From the NCBI GenBank assembly GCA_905221605.1, contig CAJNDS010002115.1, positions 375,501 to 439,500 on the forward strand: a stretch of DNA of 64,000 nt, given 5' to 3'. The notes below the pieces were generated by a model. That model made no database searches. It was not told the DNA's origin and saw only the letters and a list, made by a program, of their open reading frames with translations. Below are positions 18,946-29,498 of the stretch, piece after piece. This DNA comes from Symbiodinium natans (lineage: Eukaryota > Sar > Dinophyceae > Suessiales > Symbiodiniaceae). Made by a program: the position numbers and the translations under genes. The stretch's first letter is position 1. Each line of letters begins with the position of its first letter.

Positions 18946-19649
18946 CCAAGCCCTCCGCCCCCACCAGCACAAGCCCTCACAAGCCCACACCGGGGAGCGC
19001 GCGTGCGCGGCCTCACAAAAGTGTGAAAAAAGTGTCCCGGCACCCTAGCACACCCCTCATGCCCTGCCCCCCAAAAGTGTGAAAAAAGTGTTCCGGCCGC
19101 CACCCGCCCCCACCACCCCCCGAAGCTGGGAAGGCTTAAGAGGGGGTAGGCTTGGCCTGGCCTGGCCTATACCTTTACAGGCCAAGCCAGCTGAAGGCGC
19201 ACTAACAGCCAATAGCTGCAGCTGAAGAGCTGCGCCCCAACACCCCAGACTCCGAACAGAAACACACAAACCTCAACCATAAACATCGTGGACCCTCAAA
19301 GCAAAATGCCTATCCCTGTAGCCCTAGCCCTGCAACCTGGCTGCAACCCTTAAGCCCGAGCAGCAGGAAAGAAATATTGGACTAATAATCATTAATAATC
19401 CTTCACCAACGGATTATCAATGTTTCGCATTTATTCTACACTTTTATTTCAGACGGAAGGAGAGATGGTCACAGATTTTTCACACATTTTTCACACTTAT
19501 TTTACACTTCAGTGAGCTCTCCGAATCTCCTGGGAACACTTATTTCAATCTTTGTTCACACATTCGGATCATACACATTTCACACTTTTTTTACAAAATA
19601 ATTATTTGGTGATTTCCAGCCTATATGGGAGAGTCCTGGTCACAAAACT

Positions 19650-19765
19650 ATATTGGGTGGTTGTCAAAGTGACGGTCCCTTTTTGGATCCCTAGTATAAT
19701 ACGGCACCTAATGCTTAGGGTACCCCAAACAGGATCAGAATTTTGACAACCACCCAATATTGAAT
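19650..19765. mobile_element. MITE-J, 19-bp inverted ends
   Basis: ATATTGGGTGGTTGTCAAA at the left is exactly inverted at the right. A short derivative (about 48 bp) with the same ends lies at 50815-50862. Confidence 0.75.
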
Positions 19766-19846
19766 TAGCATGGCCACTTCTAAAATATTGGTCCCTTTGG
19801 GGTCCTTAGTGCCCCAAAAAAAGGGACCCTGGTTTAGAGAACTCCC

Positions 19847-19911
19847 TAAACCCTAAACCCTAAACCCTAAACCCTAAACCCTAAACCCTAAACCCTAAAC
19901 CCTAAACCTCC
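19847..19911 (-). repeat. Heptamer array, CCCTAAA orientation
   Basis: About nine perfect units, followed by a 98-bp coding-like island and a G-strand array (20009-20052). Confidence 0.94.
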
Positions 19912-20234
19912 TTCAAAGGCCCCCCGACGTCAGCGTCCTAAACCCTCCGCCCTCCCAAAAACTCTCCCAGATCCTGGGCCGACAAGCCTTTGGGCAAAAC
20001 CTTTGGGGGGTTTAGGGTTCAGGCTTTAGGGTTTAGGGTTTAGGGTTCTAGTGTTGCTAAGACTTTCCGGCCAGGACATAGCCCGGATGCAAAAAAGGGC
20101 TAGGGAGGCAAGTTTTGGGGGCTTACGCGGCTCGGGTAGCTTCGGGCTTCTGGGTTCTTTGAGCGGCTGCTGAATGCATCGGAAGTTGGGTCGGCCTGCT
20201 TACAGAGCTGTTCTTGTCAGAGAGGCGGGTCCGG

Positions 20235-20356
20235 GAGCTAGTCCTAGTAGCTGAGTAGGTGACCTTGAACCCTTTTAGGGGTATGTATAGTCCTACCAGA
20301 AGTGAAAGGTGAACCTTTTTTGGCCCAGGGTACTCAGCAACTAGGTAGCTTAGTTC
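20235..20356. mobile_element. MITE-K copy
   Basis: CTAGTAGCTGAGTA at the left, with imperfect inverse TACTCAGCAACTAG at the right. A second copy at 54667-54776 shares the ends and the interior CACCTTTTTTGGG-type sequence. Confidence 0.6.
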
Positions 20357-20391
20357 AGGGCATGATTTGTCAGTTTCCCCTTTAGCCCTCT

Positions 20392-20448
20392 TGTGCTGCC
20401 AGCTTGATGTGCCCCTGACATGCAACTCTCTTCAGCAGCTCAGCGCGT
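20392..20448 (+). CDS. Short exon candidate
   Basis: After a good acceptor (TTTCCCCTTTAG) the frame reads LLCCQLDVPLTCNSLQQLSA and stops at TAG shortly before a C-strand array. Very short; function unknown. Confidence 0.25.
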
Positions 20449-20458
20449 GCTAGCGAGA

Positions 20459-20512
20459 CCCTAGACCCTAGACCCTAGACCCTAGACCCTAAACCCTAAA
20501 CCCTAAACCCCA
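20459..20512 (-). repeat. CCCTAGA/CCCTAAA array
   Basis: Four CCCTAGA variants then CCCTAAA units. Clustered variants indicate local amplification. Confidence 0.9.
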
Positions 20513-20515
20513 TTA

Positions 20516-20623
20516 AACCGCTTCTCCACCAAGGCCTTGGCCAAAGCAGCGATCTGCAATCCATGGTCTCGGAGCTTGGAGAGCAGCTTGTCCGGGAAGG
20601 ATGTGGCCGTTCCCTTACACGTT
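20516..20623 (+). CDS. Coding-like island bracketed by arrays
   Basis: Bounded upstream by C-strand heptamers (20459-20512) and downstream by GTTTAGGG starting at 20621. The frame reads NRFSTKALAKAAICNPWSRS, then LESSLSGKDVAVP. It illustrates the pattern of C-array, island, G-array. Function unknown. Confidence 0.3.
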
Positions 20624-20852
20624 TAGGGTTTAGGGTTTCCGGTTTAGAGTTTCGGGTTTAGGGTCTATAGTCTTGGTAGCCCTGTGGTGCCCTTGTGCCC
20701 CCTTTGTTGGTTCAAAGTTTTCTTATAAAGCAACCAACCCTTTCCAAAATGTACCCTTTTGGAAAGCTAGTTTCTGGGCTGTCACGCGAAGCCTATAGAC
20801 CACCAACCCTGTGGCGTCCCCCTAAACCCTAAACCCTGAACCGTTTCCCCGA

Positions 20853-20897
20853 CTTGTCCCTGCGGAGTGGCTCTCTGGCTCAGCTAGGCGGGTGGCA
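20853..20897 (+). repeat. Dispersed CGGAGTGGCTC...GGCGGGTGGCA repeat
   Basis: Also at 31487-31532, 39156-39193 and, in part, 39228-39242. In most copies C-strand heptamers follow directly. It has no clear inverted ends. Confidence 0.6.
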
Positions 20898-20919
20898 AAA
20901 AAACCCTAAACCCTAAACC

Positions 20920-21063
20920 GTGAATGGGGTGTATCATCGGCTGGGTGTTCAGTGTCTTGGGTTGAGGGCGGCGGGTGCGGGTCGACTGCTTAGGGAGTGG
21001 GTTTCTGAAATTCTCCCCGAGGGCATGGCCGAACGTGCTGGACCGATGCTGTGCTCCGGGGAA
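20920..21063 (+). CDS. Coding-like island bracketed by arrays
   Basis: Forty-eight open codons between CCCTAAA (to 20918) and a G-strand array (from about 21065) read RLGVQCLGLRAAGAGRLLRE, then WVSEILPEGMAERAGPMLCS. Protein-like, but no family is recognised. Confidence 0.33.
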
Positions 21064-21237
21064 AGGGTTTGGGGTTTAGGGCTTAGGGTTTAGGATACCA
21101 TTGCGTAGAGGGTTTACAGGAGCTAGCGAGCTTCAGGCGTCTTGCTCCTCCTGGAGCCTTAAAGCCATAAAGTCTACATGCCAAGGAAGTTGACGTAATA
21201 GGGTCGCAAGGCCAGTTGCTTACATGCCGTCAGCTGT

Positions 21238-21371
21238 ACTTGGAGGTTCATATGTACAGTAGTTAGCAGCAGGATAATAATCAGGGTAACTATACATGTA
21301 TCATATAGCCTTACTTAGGGCTGAGGGGTGCTTATAAGCTCTGATTCTAGCTACCCATGAACCTCCAAGTG
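21238..21371. mobile_element. MITE-A copy, complete
   Basis: TACTTGGAGGTTCAT at the left, TAGCTACCCATGAACCTCCA at the right. Non-coding interior of about 100 bp. Confidence 0.8.
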
Positions 21372-22323
21372 GTGAATATGACTGCCATCCAAGGATGGGT
21401 TTCAGCCAACATGACATCATCAGGACTTTTAAGAGGCAGGTTTTAGGGTTTGGGGCTTGGGGTTTAGGGTTTAGGGTTTAGAGTTGGGATGTTCCCCCTT
21501 CTACTAACAGCTCCTTAACAGGGATTATAATGGGGGGGGGTACTATACAAAACCAACACGAGTCATTGCAAAGATCAGGCATGGTGCAGGATGCAATTGT
21601 GAGTAGCAGCACCCCGATCCCTTTTTTAGTGCTCTTTTATCGGCCCATTGAAAAAGGGCACCTTTTTCTCCAGGAAACCTACAAGTGTGTTGAGTCGTTT
21701 CTCTCCCCAAGAACACAGAGATATTGGGGCTTCAATTAAGACGCAAGGCCCAAGAGGAGCACCAGAAAATTGGGACAGCTGGGCCTAGGGCCTCAGGGTA
21801 CGCTTTTCCCTCAGGGCTTTGGGGCTTGGGGGCTTACGGTTCCCGGTGGTGCGGTCGCCCCAGCTTTTGTGGGGGCCTCGGCGGCGCTTTCAGCTGTTTT
21901 GAGCTTTTCAGGTTTGGGGTTTAGGGTTTAGGGTAGGGCAGGCAGTGCAGCAGTCCTAGCCGTAAAAAGGGTCTAGCTCTTTCTTTCGGGGTTTAGGTGT
22001 TGGGGGTTTTGGACATATGAGGGTGTCTTAGGGTGTTGCTGTCGATGTTTTGTGGCTTTCTTGAGGTTGTTAACGGGCTTCGGCTGTAACTAAGGCTTGC
22101 AGTTCAAGCTTTTGGTCCCGGATTCACAGACCTCCTGAATCCTAAACTACCCCAAGCTTCCCGAAGCCCTAAACTTGGCCCTAAACCCTAAACCCTAAAC
22201 CCTAAACCCCAAAGGCCCTAAGCCCACTCCGGGGAGGTGGCCTTCCAACTTGAACGTCGGCTCCTCCTTCTCTTTCAAGCCGCACGCGGACTTCTTGTCA
22301 GAGGCGGGGCTTAGGGTTTGCGG

Positions 22324-22429
22324 TTGGGATGCTCCAGCTTCTACTCACAGCTCCTTAGTAGGGATTGCAGTACCCCCTATGAAGATCCCTATGAAGGACT
22401 GTTCGTATAATTAAGAGGGACATCCCAAG
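22324..22429. mobile_element. MITE-C copy
   Basis: TTGGGATGCTCC at the left, CTCCTTAGTAGGGATT internally, GGGACATCCCAA at the right. Confidence 0.68.
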
Positions 22430-22490
22430 TCTACGGGTTAGTTGAAGGAGGAGAAAGCACCCCTAGCCCTCAGCGTTGGCAAAACCCTAA

Positions 22491-22612
22491 ACGTCCCGAA
22501 GTCCTGTGAGGGTGCTTCGCCACGCCGAGACCCTGAGCTTTCGGGCTCCGCAGCACCAACACCCCTTGCGCCCCCCTCAATCCCTAGAACACCAAACCCT
22601 CAGTAAACACAA
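22491..22612 (+). CDS. Coding-like segment with GTAAGA donor
   Basis: Forty open codons read TSRSPVRVLRHAETLSFRAP, then a His/Gln/Pro-rich stretch, ending at AA|GTAAGAG (22613). It lies 300 bp upstream of the first assigned mTERF exon. Function unknown; the downstream region also has an antisense ORF (22600-22866). Confidence 0.3.
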
Positions 22613-22899
22613 GTAAGAGTGACGCTCTGGCGGCAGGTAGCTGCGCACTCACGCGGCATGTTCAGGTCATTTCTCGAAGAAAGCAATAGGACGTAGCAGC
22701 CCGCACAGGACTCTTTGCATGCTAGAGTAGCGGACGAGGAAGGGGGGGGGGGGGCGGGGTGAACAAAACGCCGGCTCCAGTCTGCTGCCTGGGAACTGAG
22801 GCCTGAAAACTGAGTTCTCCAGAAACGTAGTATGTTGCTGCTGTAACTACATGTCTCCAAAACCAAGGCCTTGGCAATGTGAAGCCCGTAAACCCTAAG

Positions 22900-23007
22900 C
22901 TCTCAAGTGAACGATGAGGTCGGCCTGAGCAACGGTCAGTGGATCAGAGTGCTGAGCGCACACCCGGGTTTGCTGTCCATGGACATCGACGCGAAGCTGG
23001 GCGAAAG
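22900..23007 (+). CDS. mTERF-family gene, exon piece 1 (first confidently assigned)
   Basis: The frame with codons at 22916 reads NDEVGLSNGQWIRVLSAHPG, then LLSMDIDAKLGE. This matches the mTERF repeat pattern: a helix ending in Gly-Leu-Ser, a second helix, the conserved Pro, then a Leu-rich third helix. mTERF proteins are superhelical nucleic-acid-binding factors that act in mitochondria or plastids. The start is uncertain: AG acceptors end at 22899 and 22907, and a stop in this frame lies at 22889-22891. The likely donor is GC at 23008-23009, after GAAAG, leaving two bases of a codon that the next exon completes. Earlier exons with the start codon and targeting peptide were not identified. 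Confidence 0.72.
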
Positions 23008-23524
23008 GCAGCAAGAAACAAGAGATGCTCTAGGATCAGAATCGGCCCTTATCCCTAAACCCTAAAGCATAAAGCCTAAAGCCTAAAGCCTAAAGCCTAA
23101 AGCCTAAAGCCTAAACCCTCCCCTTGTTTCAGGGTTTGGCTTAGTTTCCCTTATATCATAAGCCCCTTTCAAGCCCAAAGGGGGGCCCTTTTGTAGTCCC
23201 GGGTCTAGTAAGTAGAGTCTATCTCCAAGTACTGCTCTCTCGCACTCGGGGCGAACCTTTCGTGGGCGCCTCCAGATCATGCAACCTCGGTCCCATTTTA
23301 GTCCCTCGCAAGGTTGAGGGGTGCGAAGCATATATATATATATATATATATTGTCTGCGTAATCATGTTCCGTGTATCAGAGTATCAGAATATCAGAATA
23401 TCTTGATATTAGAAAGTGATAGAATGTCATATTTTGTGAATCTGTGTTGGGGATTCTTTGAGTATTTCACTTTTTGGGGCTTGGGCTCCTTAAACAACTC
23501 TCTAGCTCTTACACCCTACCAGCT

Positions 23525-23645
23525 GGTATGTTCCCCCTTAAGAGGCCTGAATAGGGATCAGAGTACCTCCCTATTAAATTAAGGACTGTTAGTATTACCC
23601 TAAACCCTAAACCCTAAACCCTAAACCCTGGGGGAAACATCCCAA
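23525..23645. mobile_element. MITE-C copy carrying an internal heptamer array
   Basis: Left half GTATGTTCCCCCTTA...CCTATTAAA. Near the right end, GTTAGTATTA is followed by about five CCCTAAA units and then GGGGGAAACATCCCAA. The array sits inside the element, which itself lies in an mTERF intron. Confidence 0.7.
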
Positions 23646-23772
23646 CCTACCAAGCCCTCCGACACCAGCTAAGGAAGCTGCGGCCCGTGGCCGCCCAGCT
23701 AGGAGTTTGGGACCTCATTTGGGAGGCTTTAGTGTTTCGGGTTTAGGGTTTGGTGCAAAAGGGCTTGGGACT

Positions 23773-23880
23773 ACTTGGAGGTTCATGGGTTGTTATAAGC
23801 AGGAAGTGGGATACGTCTTTTACAGCCTTATTCAGAGCACCAAGAACCCTACTTGTAACGATGCAGGAACCTCCAGGTAG
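23773..23880. mobile_element. MITE-A copy inside an mTERF intron
   Basis: ACTTGGAGGTTCATGGGTTG at the left and GAACCTCCAGGTAG at the right. It lies in the 1.5-kb intron between mTERF exon pieces 1 and 2. Confidence 0.75.
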
Positions 23881-24219
23881 CAGGCTTTATTGGGGTTTCA
23901 AGAACCTTGGGGGTTGGGGAGGATGGGCTGCATGGCTTCAAGCCTTATGGGCCAAAGTGGTTTAGTCTTAAGGGCTTATGCAGGGTTCAGGCTAGTTCTG
24001 GGCGAAAGTGGGAGTTGTGGGGGGGGGGGGGCAGTTTGAGGCAGGGCTTCTTGGCGTGTTAGTCTTGCGAAGGCTTAGGTCAGACATCCCTCAAAACCCA
24101 GTCCCCCCAAAGCCCCTGAAGCCCCTAAAGTCGAAATCCGGGTCTCCAGTTCAGTTTTCCAAGGTCAACTTCCTCCAGCCTCTTGGCAGAGGCTTCAGGA
24201 TTCTTTTGGGTCTGGGGTT

Positions 24220-24303
24220 TGGTGGGTTTAAGGGTTTAGGGTTTGGGGTTTAGGGTTTGGGGTTCAGGGTTTAGGGTTTAGGGTTTAGGGTTTAGGGTTT
24301 AGG
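24220..24303 (+). repeat. Heptamer array, TTTAGGG orientation
   Basis: About eleven units with TTTGGGG and TTCAGGG variants, inside the intron between mTERF exon pieces 1 and 2. Confidence 0.94.
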
Positions 24304-24507
24304 CTTCGGTTTTGCAAGTTGAAGTTGGGCCATCGGGTAACAAGGGCCCCGAGCTTTGAGCCCATCCGGGAATGCTGGGTAGCGGAAGATAGCCTGCAGC
24401 AAAGCTATACCCTAAGGGCCCATGTAACTACATAGTATATTCTGGGGCCCTGAAGCTACCATATAGGAACCCCGGCCCTAAACCCTAAACCCTCAACTGT
24501 GGGCTAG

Positions 24508-24598
24508 CATTCGTCATCTGCCCAGGGAGCAGGGCCTCAATCCTTCTCGCGTGGTGGGCGTGATCACCGCCTTCCCACGGGTCTTCGACTACATCTCC
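24508..24598 (+). CDS. mTERF-family gene, exon piece 2
   Basis: After the acceptor TAG (24505-24507), one base completes the codon left by the previous exon. The frame then reads IRHLPREQGLNPSRVVGVIT, followed by AFPRVFDYIS. Spacing from the conserved Pro of the previous repeat to this Pro is 37 residues, the usual mTERF period. The 3' end is not fixed: GC donors at 24599 and 24607 are both possible. The intron upstream (23008-24507, 1.5 kb) holds two MITEs and several heptamer arrays, one of them ending about 15 bp before the acceptor. About a dozen residues are missing before the next recognised exon, so a tiny exon lies between; 25574-25606 is a candidate. Confidence 0.75.
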
Positions 24599-24664
24599 GC
24601 GCTCTGGCTTCCTAAACCCTTGGTCCGGACCCTATATATGAATCATATATATATACACATGCAC

Positions 24665-24707
<43 letters not shown>

Positions 24708-24963
24708 ATATGTACATGTATAGATAGCTAGGCATACATAGCACATCAGGAGCAATTGCAGAAATAATATTTCAGGTTTTGTGGGGCTTGGAGAGCTTGA
24801 AGTAGCTCGATGCTTCGAAGTTATATAAGCACTGCCCTCAAGCATTTAGGGTGTTTTAACGTTAAAAACACCCGCATTTAGGGTCTTTTAACATTAAAAA
24901 AACCCTAAAGAGAGCCGCCCCACCTTCGGCCAGTTTCGGAACCCCAGCACTCCCTGCATCCCT

Positions 24964-25074
24964 ACTTGGAGGTTCATGGGTAGCTATAAGTAGGGTTGCA
25001 AGTGGGAGAACTATACTTATAACCTTGCTTAGGGCCCTTATAACCCTACTTCTCACTACCCATGGACCTTCAAG
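24964..25074. mobile_element. MITE-A copy, well preserved
   Basis: ACTTGGAGGTTCATGGGTAG at the left, with the interior TATAAGTAGGGTTGCAAGTG and its inverse, ending CATGGACCTTCAAG. Confidence 0.8.
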
Positions 25075-25573
25075 CAAGGCCCCCAAGCATCATGTAGCCA
25101 AGTTGCCGGGCTTGATGTGAGATTCTGTGCATGTGCCTGCGCATCTTCCGCCTGCTCTGGCTGAGGCCACCATGGCCTCTTGCAGGTTTATGTGTTTTTT
25201 TAAGGTACGTACCCTGCCCTGTGTCTTCCCTCGTCCTCCCCGCTCTGCCTCACTCTCTCTCTCCCTTTCTGGCTCTCTCTCTCATTCATGCAAGTGCTAT
25301 CATGCAATGAAATCCACGTAGCGGCTTGCTGCGCAAAAGCGTGCCCTAAACCCAGAAAAGCCCTGCAGCATCTAAAAAACCACTCTTGCCCAATTGCCCG
25401 GCCCGCCTCGGTAAAATCAACATCTAGGGGCCGGGCCCCCAGAACGGAACACACAATCTCTTTGCCCGTGCCCGCGCGTGTGCTTCTGCACACACACAAG
25501 GAACCATGAGCGCCCCTTTAATTTACATTCTGCATCTGAAAACCCAAACCCCAGGGCCTCCAAGTCCGTATAG

Positions 25574-25606
25574 ATGTTCTGGGGGGCTACTTTGTGGGCA
25601 CAATTG
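25574..25606 (+). CDS. Possible tiny mTERF exon (linker between pieces 2 and 3)
   Basis: The repeat spacing calls for a 12-18 residue piece here. Following an AG at 25572-25573, the frame reads MFWGATLWAQLG, which has the hydrophobic spacing of the third mTERF helix and the turn before the next repeat. A C-strand heptamer array follows directly. The splice phases to both neighbours could not be made to fit with certainty, so this is a candidate only. Confidence 0.25.
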
Positions 25607-26005
25607 GGCCCTAAACCCTAAACTCTAAACCCTGGACTTGCCACAGAGTCGCGCCTAGTTGCCCTCACAGGTAGTCAACGAGAATCCTTGGGGAGATGTC
25701 CTCCGCGAAGGAGGCACACTCTTGGGGATCACGTCGCAGCGCTAGTGCCAAGATACATGAACCTTCGAGTCGCGAACTTCAACCACCATGGAACAGACAT
25801 TTCGCAGCTCTCCCTGAAACTTCGGCTGCGCCACCGCCGTGAAAATGTGTTATTGGCTCAGGATCTGCTCTCAATCTAGCCACCGAAAACGGCAGTCAAA
25901 GAACAGAAGCAAGATGCACACAACAAATCAAAATCACAACCTCGACCTCTCACCGCCGAAGAGGCACTGGCTCCTCAAACCCGCAGACCCTGAGGTCTAA
26001 GCCAG

Positions 26006-26092
26006 GAGCAAGTGGCCAGGGTCTTCGCCAAGTTCCCTGCGATTTTCAGCTTGAGCGCCGAGGCGCTACAGGCCCGCATCGAGACTTGGAAG
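26006..26092 (+). CDS. mTERF-family gene, exon piece 3
   Basis: The frame reads EQVARVFAKFPAIFSLSAEA, then LQARIETWK: a complete mTERF second helix, the conserved Pro and the third helix. A stop in this frame at 25991-25993 means the exon starts after it; the AG at 26004-26005 is the simplest acceptor. Joined directly to the next piece, the repeat spacing is 35 residues, as expected. The donor is unclear: the exon is followed by GGTTAGG, so the boundary may be a non-canonical GG or GT one base on. The intron begins with degenerate TTAGGG-type sequence. Confidence 0.72.
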
Positions 26093-26379
26093 GGTTAGGA
26101 CTTAGGCTTAGGGTTTTTAGGCGGTTTAACATCCCGAAACCGTAAACCCTATAAAGGGCCCAGGAAGACTAACAGCACAAGGTATCTGGGATAGTTACCG
26201 GCTTGGGGTGTAATCAGCCCTAAAATTGCTTGGACTAGATGACCTTTCGAGAGCTGTAAACTCCCTGAATAAATAGCCACCTTGAATGTAAATTCATACC
26301 GTAAGCTGCACACACAGAGACATCCACCAGCGTTGCTGCACTGCACCATCTTCTCCATCAACATGAGCACCACCCCATC

Positions 26380-26550
26380 ATCGTCACGATCATCGTCATG
26401 ATCATCGTTAATGTCATCGTCAACATCATCATGATATCAGAATGTCACGACCTTCTTGCTTATCATCACCATACGGCGGCAAACCATACCATACCACATC
26501 ATATCATATCGTTGTATATCATATCATACCATTTCATTTCAGGACATGCC
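26380..26550. repeat. Degenerate ATC and CATAT repeat field
   Basis: CATCGTCATGATCATCGT-type units, then CATATCATATC-type units. A GATGAT stretch follows at 26800-26850. Inside the intron after mTERF exon piece 3. Confidence 0.75.
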
Positions 26551-28491
26551 GATGATCATACATTCCGAAAAGAATACTGGATACTATATACCGACAGCAA
26601 GAATGTCACCAATCCATCATGTCATCAAGTTCTCAGATCTTCACATCACAGTGCAATCTCAGCACCCAAGCCCTGAGATGCTCGTGTGATGCTTCGGCCT
26701 TGGTAAATACTGCATGGAGATGATGGTATGAAGATGGTACGGGGGTATGTGCTGCATCACAGCATGATGGCTGGGTGATGTGATCAGATGTGGGGATGTG
26801 AGGATGAACGGGCTGCTCGATGATGGTGAGAATGATGATGATGATACGTGATGAGACCCTGCTCCTGTGCTGTGAGCTTTGCAGATGTTTCAAGTTCATT
26901 CGGATGAGTTCGGAGGCATTCGTCTTCGTTGTTACTACGACACTTGATGTGTGCGAGGCTTTCGCTTTGGATTTCTCCTCAATTGAGACCGATTTGTGTA
27001 GTCAATTTGACTTAGTCCTGCTTACTGAGATATGTTCTGATGACATGGTTGATAAGGTCAGGACGGTCCTTGAGTAGCCACGAGTGCTACTGTAAGGGAG
27101 GTCCTTAGTACCCGGCTGGCTGCAGAGACCTGGTTGCAAAAGGGTCCTGAGAACCCTACTTATAACTACCGGTGAACATTCAAGCAACCCTACTGAGGCC
27201 CCAAAATCCTTAGCCACTCAACAGCCATACGCACGTCGCAGGTGTGAGCCAAGCTGAGGACAACGAGACTCAAAAACATGCACGCAGACTCATGTAAACG
27301 AGACTGAAGCTCTAAAAACCTCGAAAGCTCATCCAAAACATTCTGTTTAAAAGAGGAGTTGGGACACCCCTCAACTTTGAGAAATGTTGCCTGGGTTGAT
27401 CGAGCCCTAGACCCTAAAACCATCTAAAACCTATCAGCCGCTCGGCCCACAAAGGACATGCTCCAGAAAGTTCTCCATGCAGACAAGGATGCTGAGGATG
27501 CACTGACCAGAACCATCTGCAATTATCCGCACGTTCCTTGCCTCCGGCTAATAACCCCAAAACACCGAAACTCCATTTCATGTACGTACTTGGGGTTGTA
27601 CATTATGGGTTCTAGGGTGGGTTTTAAAGCTACGGATCTAGCTTTGTGGTTGCAGGTAGAGAGCCGATGTCGAGGTTCACTTTTTACAGTGGGTCATGCC
27701 TTGAGCTACACACATTCTGAAGACGGCTATTTCAGGACTTTCAGTATCTTCTGACCTACCCAGTATTCAACAAACAGTGAGATGGTCGTATGCGAAGTTT
27801 GGGAGGGCATTAGCCCTTCTTGTGCTCAGCGATGCTCAAAGTTTAGGGTATGTTAGGGTATTAGGGTTCAGGGCTTCGGGTTTCTCACGTGCAAGCCGTA
27901 CACTCAAGCGTTGCTTGCAGGGCAGCGTTGCGTTGTGGCACCGCGTCAACTGCGGGCAGCCCAAATGTTCGGACTTTCTCGCTTTGGATTGCTATCAGCG
28001 CAAAGATGTGGGGGATCGGCTTTTCCTTTATCATAGTGGACTAGCATTTTGCACTTTTGTAGTGTACTAACACCCAATAAGGACTAGACATTCAGTTTTT
28101 TCTACGATCCCAACCATGCTACATGCTCCATGAAGCCCAGCACCCCCCTCAATGAATCTACATCCATTTTTTGTATGTGATATCATGACCCCTACGCAGT
28201 TTAATTTAAGGTAAGTCGCCTGAGCCCATACTCCAGGGCTTTCGGGTTCGTAGTTGCAAGCAGGACGTCGCACAGGTACCTTAAGCAGGATTGCAAGTAC
28301 AGTTTCTTTACATCTACCTCCCACCGGTACGCATCCCACATGCGCAGACACCAACTCTGAGCCACAGAGCCCTATACTTCCAGGGACCTAACAATTGAGT
28401 CCTTAAGGGTTCTAGTAACCGAACTCTTGGGTACCCTAAACCCAAAACGCTCAACCCTGAACCCTGGAAGTACCGGGAAAGTGAACCACAG

Positions 28492-28582
28492 GTGCTCGAC
28501 TTCAGCGAGGACCAGGTCGAGTCTACGCTGGGTTGGTTAAGGCGGTTCGGCTCCCTGGCTTTTGAGCTCAACCAAGAACTGA
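28492..28582 (+). CDS. mTERF-family gene, exon piece 4
   Basis: After a CAG acceptor (28489-28491) the frame reads VLDFSEDQVESTLGWLRRFG, then SLAFELNQEL, an mTERF repeat in which Gly replaces the usual Pro. The frame fits a GC donor at 28583-28584. With the next exon this gives an unbroken ELSRSVDRL across the junction. The following intron (28583-29910) carries G-strand arrays near its 5' side, a long TAG microsatellite in the middle and a C-strand array just before its acceptor. Confidence 0.75.
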
Positions 28583-28674
28583 GCTTTGAACTTTGGGTTT
28601 CCTTGCTTAGTAGGAATCAAGCCCTAAACCCTAATAGTTAGGTTCAACCTTTTTTCCATGGCAGTTGGAGAAGG

Positions 28675-28827
28675 TTTAGGGGTTAGGGGTTTAGGGTTAG
28701 GGTTTGGATGCAAAAGGGTTTAGGGTTTAGTAAAGGGGTTAGGGGGCGAGTCAGTCCAGTCTGGGTTCAAAAAGGGGTTAGGGGTTTAGGGCTTACGCGG
28801 GGGGACCCTAAACCCTAAACCCTAAAC
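28675..28827. repeat. G-strand arrays followed by a short C-strand array
   Basis: TTTAGGG/TTAGGGG units (28675-28782) then three CCCTAAA units (28804-28827), both inside the intron after mTERF exon piece 4. Confidence 0.85.
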
Positions 28828-29031
28828 GGGGGAGTTGGGGAGGAGGAGATGGCGCCTTAGCCAGTAGTTTTGCTTGTTCTTGGATCCCTACATGTCGCCT
28901 AGAATCACGGCTTGCTTTCCTTGTCCTCGCTCTGCCCCTCAAGTATACTATAGTATAGTATACCATAGTCTTAGAAGACTATCATACAGGATATATATAT
29001 ATATATATATATATTTTGTATCTCACCATTA

Positions 29032-29265
<234 letters not shown>

Positions 29266-29384
29266 AATACTATATAGTATAAAGCCACGTACTATCCCAT
29301 AGTGGTACCCTGAGGCTTCAGGGAGGCAGACAGCGCGAAGGTGGTGCAAGCTGCTCCATCCGTGCTAGGCTGGGTCTTTGAGTG

Positions 29385-29428
29385 TTTACGGTTTAGGGTT
29401 CAACCCTAAACCCTAAACCCTAAACCCT
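29385..29428. repeat. Head-to-head heptamer junction
   Basis: TTTACGGTTTAGGGTT, one C, then AACCCTAAACCCTAAACCCT. Both arms are short; the G arm has one to two units and the C arm about four. Confidence 0.8.
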
Positions 29429-29498
29429 TTCAGGCAGGCGGTGAACCCTACACTGCCTTCATTTCGGATCCTTGACCGGCCAGAGGCCTCAACCCCCC

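Noticed and set aside
18463-19082. ORFs of 150-187 codons
   Set aside because: They consist of T-rich degenerate repeat, a G-rich stretch and the TTTTTTCACAC satellite, open in several frames at once.
23648-23745. Protein-like island (YQALRHQLRKLRPVAAQLGV)
   Set aside because: It looks coding, but it lies inside the intron joining mTERF pieces 1 and 2 with exact frame and spacing. It may be a remnant or chance, and it warns against over-trusting such islands.
25655-25880. Two overlapping open frames (GDVLREGGTLLGIT and a 63-codon ORF to TAG)
   Set aside because: I considered a phosphofructokinase-like GGTxLG motif and an mTERF link exon, but frames and splice phases do not fit either.
27434-27560. 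Protein-like island (MLQKVLHADKDAEDALTRTI)
   Set aside because: Pieces 3 and 4 of the mTERF gene already join at the right repeat spacing without it; it is probably intronic.
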